Part shown: positions 53,149 to 61,941 of the stretch, one piece after another
How positions within the stretch are numbered: the stretch's first letter is position 1
How the letters are laid out: each line of letters starts with the position of its first letter
Assembly (NCBI RefSeq): GCF_900115775.1
Contig: NZ_FOXS01000007.1
Coordinates: forward strand, 124,001-188,000
Direction of reading: 5' to 3'
DNA: 64,000 bases
From: Hymenobacter arizonensis
GTDB lineage: Bacteria; Bacteroidota; Bacteroidia; Cytophagales; Hymenobacteraceae
Notes under the pieces: model-generated
Told to the model about the DNA's origin: nothing
Databases searched by the model: none
What the model saw: the letters and a program-made list of their open reading frames with translations, nothing else
Program-made: the position numbers and the translations under genes

Positions 53149-53940
53149 TTACAGCAGCTTGGCCAGTTCGCGCTGGTACAGCGGGCTGTCGGTCATGCCG
53201 TTATGCCCCTCGCCTGGCAGCACAATCAGTCGGTCTTCGGGCTTGAGCAGCGCCTTTAGCTTGAGCGACGACTCGTAGTAAATTACCTCGTCGTGGTCGC
53301 CGTGAAACAGCACCACGGGCGCCTTTACCTGCTTAATCAGCTCGTTGGTGGGCAAGGGGTAGCGCACCAAAAAGCCGGGCACAAACGGGTAGAGATGCGT
53401 GGCCAAGTCGCGCAAGCTGAAGTAGGGCGCCTGCAGAATCAATAATTTCGGGCGTTGCTGAGCGGCCAGCCAGGTAGCCGGGCCTGTGCCCACGGAATAG
53501 CCCAGAATCACGGTCTGGCTTTCGGGGTATTCCGGAAGCAACTGCTGGTAGGCAGTCTGCACATCGCTCAAAAGCTGCTGCTGGCTAGTGATTTTGCCCT
53601 CGCTTTTGCCGTAGCCCCGGTAGTCGAGCATGAACACATCGTAGCCCAGGCGGGTGTAGGTAGCAGCGGCATCGCCCCAGCTGTCGAGGGCACCGCCGTT
53701 GCCGTGCAGGTAGAACACCAAGCCTTTGGACTGCGGCGCCCGAAACAGGAGGCTGTGCAGCCGGGTGCCGTCCGGGGTAGCAATCCAGCGCTCTTCGAAG
53801 TCGCCGGAAAAGCGGAATTTGTAGTCGGCCCGCAGCTGATTGGGGAAAAACAGCAAGCTCTCCTGCTTGAAGTACAGCACGCAGCACAAGGCCACATAGA
53901 GCACCAGAACAATGCTAAAAACGAGGAGCAGAATTTTCAT
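53149..53940 (-). CDS. Membrane-anchored alpha/beta hydrolase
   Basis: A 263-residue protein with an N-terminal helix (residues 2-20, ILLLVFSIVLVLYVALCCVL) that should anchor it to the inner membrane. The hydrolase domain has LVFYLHGNGG (oxyanion hole, about 76-85), DYRGYGKSEG and the nucleophile elbow GYSVGT (Ser about 148), an Asp in HGDHDEVI and the final His in GEGHNGM. It belongs to the YqjL/YfhR-like group often active on small esters or lipids. I set the start at the ATG at 53940; the open frame upstream is a shadow of moaA. It lies 59 bases from moaA on the same strand. Confidence 0.9.
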   Translation of the reverse strand: MKILLLVFSIVLVLYVALCCVLYFKQESLLFFPNQLRADYKFRFSGDFEERWIATPDGTRLHSLLFRAPQSKGLVFYLHGNGGALDSWGDAAATYTRLGYDVFMLDYRGYGKSEGKITSQQQLLSDVQTAYQQLLPEYPESQTVILGYSVGTGPATWLAAQQRPKLLILQAPYFSLRDLATHLYPFVPGFLVRYPLPTNELIKQVKAPVVLFHGDHDEVIYYESSLKLKALLKPEDRLIVLPGEGHNGMTDSPLYQRELAKLL

Positions 53941-53999
53941 GAGTGAAGCCGTGGCAGCCGATGCCACTCTTCGCAAGTACGGCACTCGCCCAGATTTTG

Positions 54000-55046
54000 C
54001 TACCCGCCAATGGTGGCCATGCTCTCGAAGCTGAGCTGGTGCAGGGGCCGCTGCCGCTCGGCCTCGAAACCGTTGGCCGCGCGGTAGCGGAAGGCCGTGG
54101 ACAGCGCCGTCGTAATCTCGGCATCGCTGGCGCCGCCGCGCAGCAGGGCTCGCACGTCGAGCACGCCCTGGTCGTAAAGGCAGGTTTTGATGCCGCCTTC
54201 GGCCGTGAGGCGCAGGCGGTTGCAAGTGCCGCAGAAGGTGCGCGAATAGGCTGCAATGATGCCCACGCGGCCCAGATGGCCGGCAATGGTATAGTCCGAC
54301 GCAGTGGCGCCAGCGGCCATGGCTACGGGCGTAAGAGCACCGAAGTGCTCTTCCAGGTGCTGGCGAATGCGCACGTGGTTCCAAGGCAGCGAGGCCGGCC
54401 CGGCTTCGTGGCTGCCACCGTTAAAGGGCATTTCCTCAATAAAGCGGACATCAACGGGCAGGGCGCGGCTGAGGTCGGCCAGCGGAATGAGGTCGTCGAT
54501 GTTCTGGCCGTCCATCACCACGGCGTTGATTTTCACCTGAATGCCGGCCTCCAGCAGCGCATAGAACGTGTCCATGACACGCGGCAGCTCGTCGCGCCGC
54601 GTGATGCTGGCAAAACGGGCGCGGTCCAGGGTATCGAGGCTGAGGTTGACGGCTTTTACGCCCAGGCGGGCCAGGTCGGGCACGTGCGGGGCGGTGAGCA
54701 CACCGTTGGTGGTCAGGCTAATGTCATCGATGCCGGGCAGCTGGGCCAGGCGCTCCATGAACGGCACCAGGTCGCGCCGCACAAAGGGCTCGCCGCCGGT
54801 CAGGCGCACTTTGCGCACGCCCAAGGTGGCTAGCAGGCTGGTCAGGCGCAGCATCTCCTCGTAGCTGAGCAGGGCGTGCTTGGGCATATACTTGATGCCT
54901 TCTTCGGGCATGCAGTAGAAGCAGCGCAGGTTGCAGCGGTCGGTCACAGCCAGGCGCAGGTATTCCAGCGGCCGGCCGTGCTGGTCGTAGAGAGTAGACG
55001 CCACGTTGGTGGCCGCAGATGGGGCAGTTGGTAGCACGTTTATCAC
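54000..55046 (-). CDS. moaA: MoaA, GTP 3',8-cyclase
   Basis: Radical-SAM enzyme that converts GTP to 3',8-cyclo-7,8-dihydro-GTP, the first step of molybdenum cofactor synthesis. The 348-residue form shows the N-terminal cluster motif CNLRCFYC (Cys38, Cys42, Cys45), the SAM region TGGEPFVRRDL, and the C-terminal cluster FCGTCNRLRLTAEGGIKTC. It ends in the double glycine ATIGG needed for activity. The start is a GTG near 55046; an alternative GTG lies 9 bases downstream. It is divergent from moaD with 138 bases between them. Confidence 0.94.
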   Translation of the reverse strand: MINVLPTAPSAATNVASTLYDQHGRPLEYLRLAVTDRCNLRCFYCMPEEGIKYMPKHALLSYEEMLRLTSLLATLGVRKVRLTGGEPFVRRDLVPFMERLAQLPGIDDISLTTNGVLTAPHVPDLARLGVKAVNLSLDTLDRARFASITRRDELPRVMDTFYALLEAGIQVKINAVVMDGQNIDDLIPLADLSRALPVDVRFIEEMPFNGGSHEAGPASLPWNHVRIRQHLEEHFGALTPVAMAAGATASDYTIAGHLGRVGIIAAYSRTFCGTCNRLRLTAEGGIKTCLYDQGVLDVRALLRGGASDAEITTALSTAFRYRAANGFEAERQRPLHQLSFESMATIGG

Positions 55047-55184
55047 CAAATTTGTCGGGATGTACGTAAGACAGCCGGCTTGCGCTAAACCCAGCCGGAA
55101 CCAAAGGTGTTCAAGTACCAAACGCAGCAAGGGCCTCAAACGCCGGATTTCACCGGTTTTCGCCCAAAATTTACGTCGAAAGAT

Positions 55185-55427
55185 ATGTCTTTAAAAGTCT
55201 CCTTATACGGCATCACCCGCGACATAGTGGGCACGTCCGTCATTGAGCTACCGGCCCCCGCTCCCACCACCGTGGGCGAGCTGCTGGCCGAAATGCGCAA
55301 GCAGTACCCGGCCCTGGGCGAACTGCGCAGCTGCGCTGTGGCCGTAAACAACGAATATGCGAGCAACGACCAGCCCCTGCACACGGTCGACGAAATCGCC
55401 CTCATCCCTCCCGTTGCTGGAGGGTAA
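55185..55427 (+). CDS. moaD: MoaD, molybdopterin synthase sulfur-carrier subunit
   Basis: An 80-residue ubiquitin-fold protein whose C-terminal Gly-Gly (PPVAGG) is adenylated and thiocarboxylated, then supplies sulfur to MoaE. The family's ALIPPVAGG end and the VKVSLYG-like first strand are visible (residues 1-10, MSLKVSLYGI). I chose the ATG at 55185, since the open frame upstream of it has no homology and the size then fits (family about 80). The stop is followed at once by a hairpin, then moaE after 83 bases. No moeB, which activates MoaD, lies in the window. Confidence 0.94.
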   Translation: MSLKVSLYGITRDIVGTSVIELPAPAPTTVGELLAEMRKQYPALGELRSCAVAVNNEYASNDQPLHTVDEIALIPPVAGG

Positions 55428-55507
55428 GTAACGCGGACTTTTAGTCCGCGCGTGAACAACTGTTATATTTTATAATACCTGCCTCGCGGACTAAAAGTCC
55501 GCGTTAC
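55428..55507. repeat. Intergenic inverted repeat, type F, between moaD and moaE
   Basis: Arms GTAACGCGGACTTTTAGTCC and GGACTAAAAGTCCGCGTTAC pair perfectly; each arm is itself a small palindrome (GGACTTTTAGTCC). The element begins at the base after the moaD stop and ends 3 bases before the moaE ATG. One copy in the window. Confidence 0.88.
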
Positions 55508-55510
55508 CAC

Positions 55511-55933
55511 ATGACGCCCTACCTCGCCATCACCGACCAACCCATAGACGTAGCGGCCGCCCTGGCCGCCGTGCAAACCGATGCCGCGGGCGCCGTCAAT
55601 GCCTTCATTGGCACGGTGCGCAACCAGTCGGGCGGCCGCCCGGTGCGCCGCCTGCACTACGAATCCTATGACAGCATGGCCCTCACTCAGCTTGGCCACG
55701 TGGTGGCCCAGGCCGTGGAGCGCTGGCCTATGCTGCAGGAAGTGGCCGTGATACACCGCAAAGGCACCCTGGAGCTCGGCGACGTGGCCGTGGTGGTAGC
55801 AGTGGCTACGCCGCACCGCGCCGAAAGCTTCGCCGCCTGCCAATTCATTATCGACACGCTCAAGCAGGTGGTCACCATCTGGAAACGCGAGGAATACGAG
55901 GATGGCACAGAGTGGGTAGCCGCGCATCCTTAG
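55511..55933 (+). CDS. moaE: MoaE, molybdopterin synthase catalytic subunit
   Basis: Forms molybdopterin by inserting two sulfurs from MoaD-thiocarboxylate into cyclic pyranopterin monophosphate. The 140-residue protein has the family motifs GAVNAFIGTVRNQSGGR, LHYESYDSMAL, VAVIHRKGTLELGD and the C-terminal active region VTIWKREEYEDGTEW with the catalytic lysine. Transcribed downstream of moaD but separated by the type F hairpin. The start codon ATG at 55511 lies 3 bases behind the hairpin, leaving almost no room for an independent ribosome site. Ends at a terminator. Confidence 0.95.
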   Translation: MTPYLAITDQPIDVAAALAAVQTDAAGAVNAFIGTVRNQSGGRPVRRLHYESYDSMALTQLGHVVAQAVERWPMLQEVAVIHRKGTLELGDVAVVVAVATPHRAESFAACQFIIDTLKQVVTIWKREEYEDGTEWVAAHP

Positions 55934-55947
55934 CCGTTGATTCGAAT

Positions 55948-55986
55948 AAAAAAGCCCGGTTCTTTTTGAGGAGCCGGGCTTTTTTA
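55948..55986. terminator. Intrinsic terminator of moaDE
   Basis: Arms AAAAAAGCCCGG / CCGGGCTTTTTT, with partial pairing in the centre, and T runs on both strands. It serves moaE and possibly the convergent barrel protein. Confidence 0.9.
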
Positions 55987-55992
55987 TCGGGG

Positions 55993-56080
55993 TGTAGAGA
56001 CGCAATACTTTGCGTCTTGGCAGCCGCACGATTTGGGCATTATCGTTCAATGCCGAGACGCAAAATATTGCGTCTCTACA
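55993..56080. repeat. Intergenic inverted repeat, type G
   Basis: Arms TGTAGAGACGCAATACTTTG and CAAAATATTGCGTCTCTACA pair with few mismatches around a 38-base centre, and each arm contains its own AGACGCAA...TTGCGTCT pairing. It lies between the moaE terminator and the barrel gene stop. One copy in the window. Confidence 0.83.
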
Positions 56081-56086
56081 TCGTTC

Positions 56087-56779
56087 TTACTTGCTGCCGA
56101 TGAGGTAGCCCAGTGAGAGCTGGAACGCCGAGTGGCGGGCGTTTTTCAGGTCGCCGTTGAAGTAGGTGTTATTGTCGCTCTTCACGAAGTCGCTGAAGGC
56201 ACCGGTGTAGCGCAGGCTCAGGCTCAGGCCGCTGTTGGCCTGGTAGCCGACGCCAGCCACGTAGCCCAGCTCGTTGCGGTTGAGGCCGCTTACGTCGCGC
56301 TTGTTCTGCGATTCGGTGGTAGTGGGCGAGCCGCCCAGAGCCGGCGTGGTGGTGGTTTTGGTTTCGTCGTTGGCGCCGAGCAGGTAGGAGTACTGCGGAC
56401 CAGCCTCGGCAATGAAGCCGCCGGCGTTGATTTTCAGCAGCAGCGGCACGTCGATGTAATTATAATTCACATTGCCTTCGCGCTTCTGCTTGGCACCCAG
56501 CAGGCCGGTGTATTCGGTGGGCTTGTTTTCGAAGCCTTTCTGCGAGTAGAGCACTTCGGGCTGCACCGAGAGGAAGCCGTCGGCCAGCACGGGGATGTTG
56601 ACCATTACGCCGCCCAGGAAGCCGACTTTGTTGTTGAAGGTGTTTTCGTTTTTAACGTTACCGGCCAGGTTGGAGTAGTTGGCACCGGCGCGCAAACCCA
56701 AACGAACGTCCTGGGCCTGGGCTGAAGAGATAGCCGCCGTGGCAAGTAAGGAAGCGACAAAAAATGCAGATTTTTTCAT
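56087..56779 (-). CDS. Outer-membrane beta-barrel protein (PorT-like)
   Basis: A 230-residue protein with a signal peptide (MKKSAFFVASLLATAAISSA, cleavage after AQA). The mature part resembles PorT/OMP_b-brl_2 family barrels: LGLRAGANYSNLAG as the first strand, VGFLGGVMVNIP, VLYSQKGFEN, YIDVPLLLKIN, FIAEAGPQYSYLLG, and a final SAFQLSLGYLIGSK ending the barrel. Eight strands are likely. It is a common Bacteroidota envelope protein and is not known to belong to molybdenum metabolism. I set the start at the ATG at 56779. It is convergent with moaDE. Confidence 0.87.
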   Translation of the reverse strand: MKKSAFFVASLLATAAISSAQAQDVRLGLRAGANYSNLAGNVKNENTFNNKVGFLGGVMVNIPVLADGFLSVQPEVLYSQKGFENKPTEYTGLLGAKQKREGNVNYNYIDVPLLLKINAGGFIAEAGPQYSYLLGANDETKTTTTPALGGSPTTTESQNKRDVSGLNRNELGYVAGVGYQANSGLSLSLRYTGAFSDFVKSDNNTYFNGDLKNARHSAFQLSLGYLIGSK

Positions 56780-56887
56780 GTGAGTGGTGGGTAGTGAAAA
56801 TATACTCGAGCCGGCTGTATTCGAAAAGTGTGCCAAGCTGAGCTATATGCGCGCTTTTTAAGCTGGGTGAATTTATCCACCTCCTAC

Positions 56888-56918
56888 GAAAAAGCCCGGC
56901 TATGAGAATAGCCGGGCA
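56888..56918 (-). terminator. Intrinsic terminator of the S41 protease gene
   Basis: On the minus strand a 10-base GC-rich stem (GCCCGGCTAT / ATAGCCGGGC) is followed by a T run. It stands 84 bases downstream of the protease stop and upstream of the barrel gene. Confidence 0.8.
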
Positions 56919-57001
56919 CGTTTTCAAAAAGTTAAACTATTGGCTAGCAGTCAGGAGAATTGCAGCTCCAACACACGATGATTGGGCAAGGGACTCAAAA
57001 A

Positions 57002-58765
57002 TTATTTTCCCTCAATCAGCTGTACAGCTTTCTCCAGCACCTCATCGCGCCCGTCGCGGATGCCTTGGATGGTGGGGGTTATCACTACATCGGGCACAAT
57101 GCCGATGCGCTGGGTTTCGCGGCCATCGGGGTAGTACACGCCAATGCCACTAATCCAGGTGTTGATGTTGCCAGGCAGCGGGATGACCGACACGTTGCCA
57201 TCAGCCCCGGCAGTGGTGCTGCCCACCACCATTGCCCCGGGCGCAGTGCGGAATGCCATGGTGGTGTATTCGGCCTGGCTCTGCGACAGCTCATTCACCA
57301 GAATAATCACCTTGCCGGCATAAGCTGGGCCTTTGCTGGCCCATAAGGTCGGGCCCTGCCGGTGCTCAAACATGCCCGGATACGTGACTACCGGCTGGCT
57401 GAAACGTACAAATTCTGTTTTCCTTTGCATCAAATACGGCGCCAGGTCAAGCACCACGAACTCAGCCGGGTAGTTGCGCAAGTCGATGACCATGCCTTTA
57501 GTCTCCTTGGCCGCTTGCATGATGCCCGGGATTTGGGCTTTGCGCAGGGTGCCCATGGTCAGCAGGCCAATGTTACCGGGCAGCAGGCGCCAGGCCGGGG
57601 CTTGGGGGTCGGGTGTGCCGTTGTTCAGGGCCAGGTTGAGCTGGGCGGCGGGCACGCGAGCTACGGGCACCAGAAAGTCGCGGCCGTCGCGGCGCACCAG
57701 CAACGTCACTTTGTCGGTGGGGCCGCGCAGTAGGTCGCGGGCAATGTTGCGCAGCTGCGTGGGCTCGTTCGAGGCGGGGGTTATTGGCTGGCGGGCCTTT
57801 ATCAGGTCGGTTACTTTAGTGCCATCCACGGTTAACACCACGTCGCCTTTTTGCAGGCCAGTAGCGGGGCCCAGGGTTTCATGAAAATAGTCCGTTACCA
57901 CGGCCTGGCCTTCCACGAAGCGCACTTGCACTGGCGCGTGGAGCGTGCCTTTGTAAGTGTTCAAGATTTTATCGCCGCCAATAATATTGGCGTGCGTGTC
58001 GTGAATGCGGGCAATGATGGCCAGCGCCGCCAGCCGGTACTGCTCATCGGTGCGGGCGGCGGCAAACTGCGGAATGAACTCGGGCAGTACCTGCTGCCAG
58101 TCTTCCCCGATGGCGTAGCGGTAGGGGAAGAAATAGGCAATCATGTTCCAGTAGCGGTACAGGGACAGCAGGCGCAGGCCGGCATCAGGCGTTTCGGGTG
58201 TGGCGTAGGAGTATTCATGCTGAAAAACTGGGTTCCCGGGTCCCGGGGCGGGGCGCACGTAGTAATGCTCACCCTGGTTGCGGTTCTGGCGCAAGTAGAC
58301 CAGCTGCTGGCTGAGGGCGTTGCTAAGCTGCTTTTTGTCCTGCAGCCAGGCCAAGTCTGCCTGCAGGCGGATTTTGTCGGGAGACGGTTCGGGACAATGC
58401 CTGCAAGCGGGCACCGGCCCGAAGCTAGCAACCCAGGCGCTCAGGACCTGGTTGCGAGCTGCAGCGTTTTTGCTTTCGAGCACCTGGGGCAGCACCCGCA
58501 GCATAGCGGCATCCATGTTGTGCTCACCCCGGGCCACGGCGGGGTGGTAATATTTCACAAAGCCCCACACCCGGCCCAGCACCGCGAGGCTTTCAATTTG
58601 CGGCTCGGTCAGGTTATCGAGGGCAATGCTGGAGCCGCGTCGGAAAGCGGTGTCCTGGTCGGCTTTGTACACCGCCTCACTTTTTGACGGCGTGGTTGGC
58701 GCCTGGGCCGAAGCGATACCGCAGCAGCCCAGTAGCAGCGCAAGAGATAGGTAGCAGTTTTTCAT
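57002..58765 (-). CDS. S41-family C-terminal processing protease-like protein
   Basis: A 587-residue secreted protein with signal peptide (MKNCYLSLALLLGCCGIASA). The middle holds a PDZ-like segment (GPATGLQKGDVVLTVDGTKV). The S41 domain has VIDLRNYPAE, KVIILVNELSQSQAEYTTMA (nucleophile Ser in SQAE) and VGSTTAGADG near the end. It lacks an obvious general-base Lys at the canonical site, so it fits the tricorn-core or Asp-family branch. It may cleave periplasmic proteins. The start is the ATG at 58765; a TTG just before is less likely. It interrupts the molybdenum gene cluster and shows no functional tie to it. Confidence 0.85.
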   Translation of the reverse strand: MKNCYLSLALLLGCCGIASAQAPTTPSKSEAVYKADQDTAFRRGSSIALDNLTEPQIESLAVLGRVWGFVKYYHPAVARGEHNMDAAMLRVLPQVLESKNAAARNQVLSAWVASFGPVPACRHCPEPSPDKIRLQADLAWLQDKKQLSNALSQQLVYLRQNRNQGEHYYVRPAPGPGNPVFQHEYSYATPETPDAGLRLLSLYRYWNMIAYFFPYRYAIGEDWQQVLPEFIPQFAAARTDEQYRLAALAIIARIHDTHANIIGGDKILNTYKGTLHAPVQVRFVEGQAVVTDYFHETLGPATGLQKGDVVLTVDGTKVTDLIKARQPITPASNEPTQLRNIARDLLRGPTDKVTLLVRRDGRDFLVPVARVPAAQLNLALNNGTPDPQAPAWRLLPGNIGLLTMGTLRKAQIPGIMQAAKETKGMVIDLRNYPAEFVVLDLAPYLMQRKTEFVRFSQPVVTYPGMFEHRQGPTLWASKGPAYAGKVIILVNELSQSQAEYTTMAFRTAPGAMVVGSTTAGADGNVSVIPLPGNINTWISGIGVYYPDGRETQRIGIVPDVVITPTIQGIRDGRDEVLEKAVQLIEGK

Positions 58766-58831
58766 CAACCAGGCAGATGCAAGAAATCGAGCCTAGGTTG
58801 CTCACTCATCTTTTTTTGCCACTACAGTCCA

Positions 58832-60028
58832 CTACCCCAGCTCACGCTCCGCCGCCGCCCGCTCCTCGGGCGTGTTCACGTTGCGCAGCTCCTCGGGCAC
58901 GGGCGGGGCAAGCAGCTCGATATCGGAGTTAATCAACGCCTTGCGGGGGCAGGAGTACCCCAGCCCCAAAAAGCGCAGCAGCTGCCCGTAGCTGCGCGGC
59001 TCCCAAATAGTGACCAGCGGCTCGGGGAAGTCATTCCAAGGACTTTTCAGGGCAGTGGCGGCGCGGGCCGGCTGCCGGTTGGTCACCAGATACTCCAGCG
59101 TGGTGCGGGTGAGAAAGGGCAGGTCGCAGGCCAGCACCAGCCACGCCGCGTTGGGGTCGGCCTGAAAAGCGGACAGTACGCCCCCCAGCGGGCCGAGGTT
59201 GAGGAAGGTATCGGGCAGGGGCTTCAGGCCAGCGGGGAGGTCGGCGGCCTGGTCGGGGCGGACGGACACACGCACGTCGGGGCAAAACTCGCCGAGCAGC
59301 GCGGCGGTGTGCTGGCGTTGGTCGAGGTCGTGGTAGTGCAGGGCGCCTTTGTCGGTTTGCATGCGTTCGCTGCGACCGCCGGCCAGCACCAGGCCGCGCA
59401 GCACCGGCGCGGCCAGCAGGTACCACTGCCGGATGAAGCTGGCGATTTTGGCGACCTCAGCCAGGCGCAGCACGGGCGGCAGCGGGGCCTCGCTCAGGTG
59501 CTGGGTCAGCACGGTGGGCAGGTCGGTTTGGCCGTCGGCCAGCAAGATGAGGCGGACGTCGGTGAGGCGGTCGAGCTTTTTGTCGAGCGGCTTGCGCGGG
59601 TCTACAATCACCACCTGCTGACGGGCGCGGAAGTGGTTGCCATTCACCAGCACCACGCTTTCGTGAGCCAGCAGCTCGGGCTGGGTAAAGCGGTCGAGGG
59701 CGCGGGTGAGGTTGAGCTGGCGATAGGTGATTTTATCGACCAGCTCGGCTGAGAGGCCACCTTCTGCCACATAAGGCATGGGGCGCGCTGCCGGTGCGCT
59801 GGCTGCTGCAGAAGCTTCGGAGGCATCCCCGCTGGCGTGGTCGGCATCGACATAAGCCACGCGCAGGGCGGGCGCCAAGTGCGGCAGCAGCTGCGCTACT
59901 AAGGTCTGAATATCTCCGCAGGGCGCACCCAGAATGGCTATTTCGTGCCGGCCAAATTCGCCTATGTCGGGCCGGGCCAGGGCGGCGTGTTTGGTGCGTT
60001 TTGCGGTCGAGGTTGTAAGACTGTCCAT
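58832..60028 (-). CDS. mobA: MobA fused to a degenerate MobB-like N-terminal domain
   Basis: A 398-residue protein. Residues 212-398 form a MobA guanylyltransferase, adding GMP to molybdopterin: LVLAGGRSERMQTDKG (215-229), LGPLGGVLSAF and CDLPFLT. Residues 25-205 look like MobB, the GTP-binding partner, but the P-loop region reads ILGAPCGDIQTL where GxxGxGKT/S is expected, so nucleotide binding is probably lost. It stands 8 bases downstream of moaC, so the genes are cotranscribed. MobA is needed to make the bis-MGD cofactor of FdhF-type enzymes such as the one at 30-32.6 kb. Confidence 0.9.
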   Translation of the reverse strand: MDSLTTSTAKRTKHAALARPDIGEFGRHEIAILGAPCGDIQTLVAQLLPHLAPALRVAYVDADHASGDASEASAAASAPAARPMPYVAEGGLSAELVDKITYRQLNLTRALDRFTQPELLAHESVVLVNGNHFRARQQVVIVDPRKPLDKKLDRLTDVRLILLADGQTDLPTVLTQHLSEAPLPPVLRLAEVAKIASFIRQWYLLAAPVLRGLVLAGGRSERMQTDKGALHYHDLDQRQHTAALLGEFCPDVRVSVRPDQAADLPAGLKPLPDTFLNLGPLGGVLSAFQADPNAAWLVLACDLPFLTRTTLEYLVTNRQPARAATALKSPWNDFPEPLVTIWEPRSYGQLLRFLGLGYSCPRKALINSDIELLAPPVPEELRNVNTPEERAAAERELG

Positions 60029-60036
60029 GGTGGAAA

Positions 60037-60528
<492 letters not shown>

Positions 60529-60771
60529 AGGAGGTTAAGACGCACGATGGCGCTTCATCGTTGGCGTTGCAAAATAAAAAACGCGGGTTTCGGGCTTGCT
60601 CGCGGCGGCGCTGGAGTTGCTAACAGCCAATTGAGGTGGCCGGTTGTTTAGCCACAAAGTATGGCGCCTAGTGGGGGATTTCCGGCCACGGCGCTCAGAA
60701 AATACGTTTGCAACACACAACCCAGATACCATGTGCGGGCCCCAGCCCTGCACGCAGCCAATAATTTCATC

Positions 60772-61839
60772 ATGACCAATACCGCCTTAGTCGTTGGTGC
60801 CAGCGGCATCATCGGCAGCAACCTGGCCCAAGAGCTTCTTGCCAATCAGTGGACTACCTACGGCCTGGCCCGCAAGCCCGGCACAGACATTGCCGGTTTG
60901 CAGCCCGTAGCGGCCGACTTGCTCGACGTGCCCGGCCTGGAAAAAGCCCTGGCCGACCTTGCCCCCACGCACGTTTTCATCACCAGCTGGATGCGCAACG
61001 ATACCGAAGCCGAAAACATCCGCGTGAACAGCGCCATGGTGCGCAACCTGCTGGCGGTGCTCGGCCCGAAGAAGTCGGTGCAGCACGTGGCCCTGGTCAC
61101 CGGACTGAAGCACTACCTGGGGCCGTTTGAGGCCTACGTAAGTGGGGGCGTGCCGCCGCCCACACCCCTGCGCGAGTCGCAGCCCCGGCTGGCGCTCGAT
61201 AATTTCTACTACGCTCAAGAAGACGAAGTATACACTGCGGCGGCCCGCGACGGCTTTACCTGGAGCATTCACCGCCCGCATACCATCATCGGCAAGGCTG
61301 TGGGCAACCTCATGAACCTGGGCACGACGCTGGCCGTGTACGCCAGCATCTGCAAGGAAACGGGCCGGCCCTTTCGCTGGCCCGGCTCGCAGGCGCAGTG
61401 GGAAGGCCTGTCCGACGTCACCGATGCCCGCGTTATTGCCAAGCAGCTGCTGTGGGCCGCCACCACCGAGGCCGCCCGCAACGAGGCCTACAACATCGTG
61501 AACGGAGATATTTTCCGCTGGAGCTGGCTTTGGGGAAAACTGGCCGACTGGTTCGGGATAGAGCCCGTGGGCTTCGACGGCACCATTCACCCGCTGGAGG
61601 CCGAAATGGCTGCAGATGCGGCCCTCTGGCGCGACATTGCCGCGCGACACAACCTCACCGAGCCCGACCTGAGCCGCCTGGCTTCCCCCTGGCACACCGA
61701 CCTGGACCTGGGCCGGCCTATCGAGGTGATGACCGACATGGCCAACAGCCGCCAGCGCGGTTTCGCAGTTTACCAGCGCACCGAGGAATCCTTCTTCGAC
61801 CTGTTTGCCAAATTGCGTGAGGACCGGCTAATACCATAG
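60772..61839 (+). CDS. PRISE-like extended SDR (progesterone 5-beta-reductase/iridoid synthase type)
   Basis: A 355-residue NADPH-dependent reductase. It has the Rossmann motif ALVVGASGIIGSNLAQELL (residues 5-23), the VALVTGLKHYLGPFEAY segment near 103-119, and the family-defining NFYYAQEDEVY near 146-156 with the catalytic Tyr of PRISE enzymes. The family reduces C=C bonds of enones in plants and bacteria; a small enone such as methyl vinyl ketone is a plausible but unproven substrate. I start at the ATG at 60772, 37 codons inside the open frame. It lies between moaC and moeA with no evident molybdenum role. Confidence 0.88.
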   Translation: MTNTALVVGASGIIGSNLAQELLANQWTTYGLARKPGTDIAGLQPVAADLLDVPGLEKALADLAPTHVFITSWMRNDTEAENIRVNSAMVRNLLAVLGPKKSVQHVALVTGLKHYLGPFEAYVSGGVPPPTPLRESQPRLALDNFYYAQEDEVYTAAARDGFTWSIHRPHTIIGKAVGNLMNLGTTLAVYASICKETGRPFRWPGSQAQWEGLSDVTDARVIAKQLLWAATTEAARNEAYNIVNGDIFRWSWLWGKLADWFGIEPVGFDGTIHPLEAEMAADAALWRDIAARHNLTEPDLSRLASPWHTDLDLGRPIEVMTDMANSRQRGFAVYQRTEESFFDLFAKLREDRLIP

Positions 61840-61941
61840 GCCGGCAACATTAGGATTGGCCTGTAGCACGGCGCAAAACCATGCGCTACTGATGAGTCCT
61901 TGGTTGCTATCTAACCCCTTCGTTCCACCCCCCATCACTCC

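Noticed and set aside
53941..54384. Possible N-terminal extension of the alpha/beta hydrolase
   Set aside because: The stretch is an alternative-frame reading of moaA and lacks hydrolase motifs; a good ATG with a membrane anchor starts at 53940.
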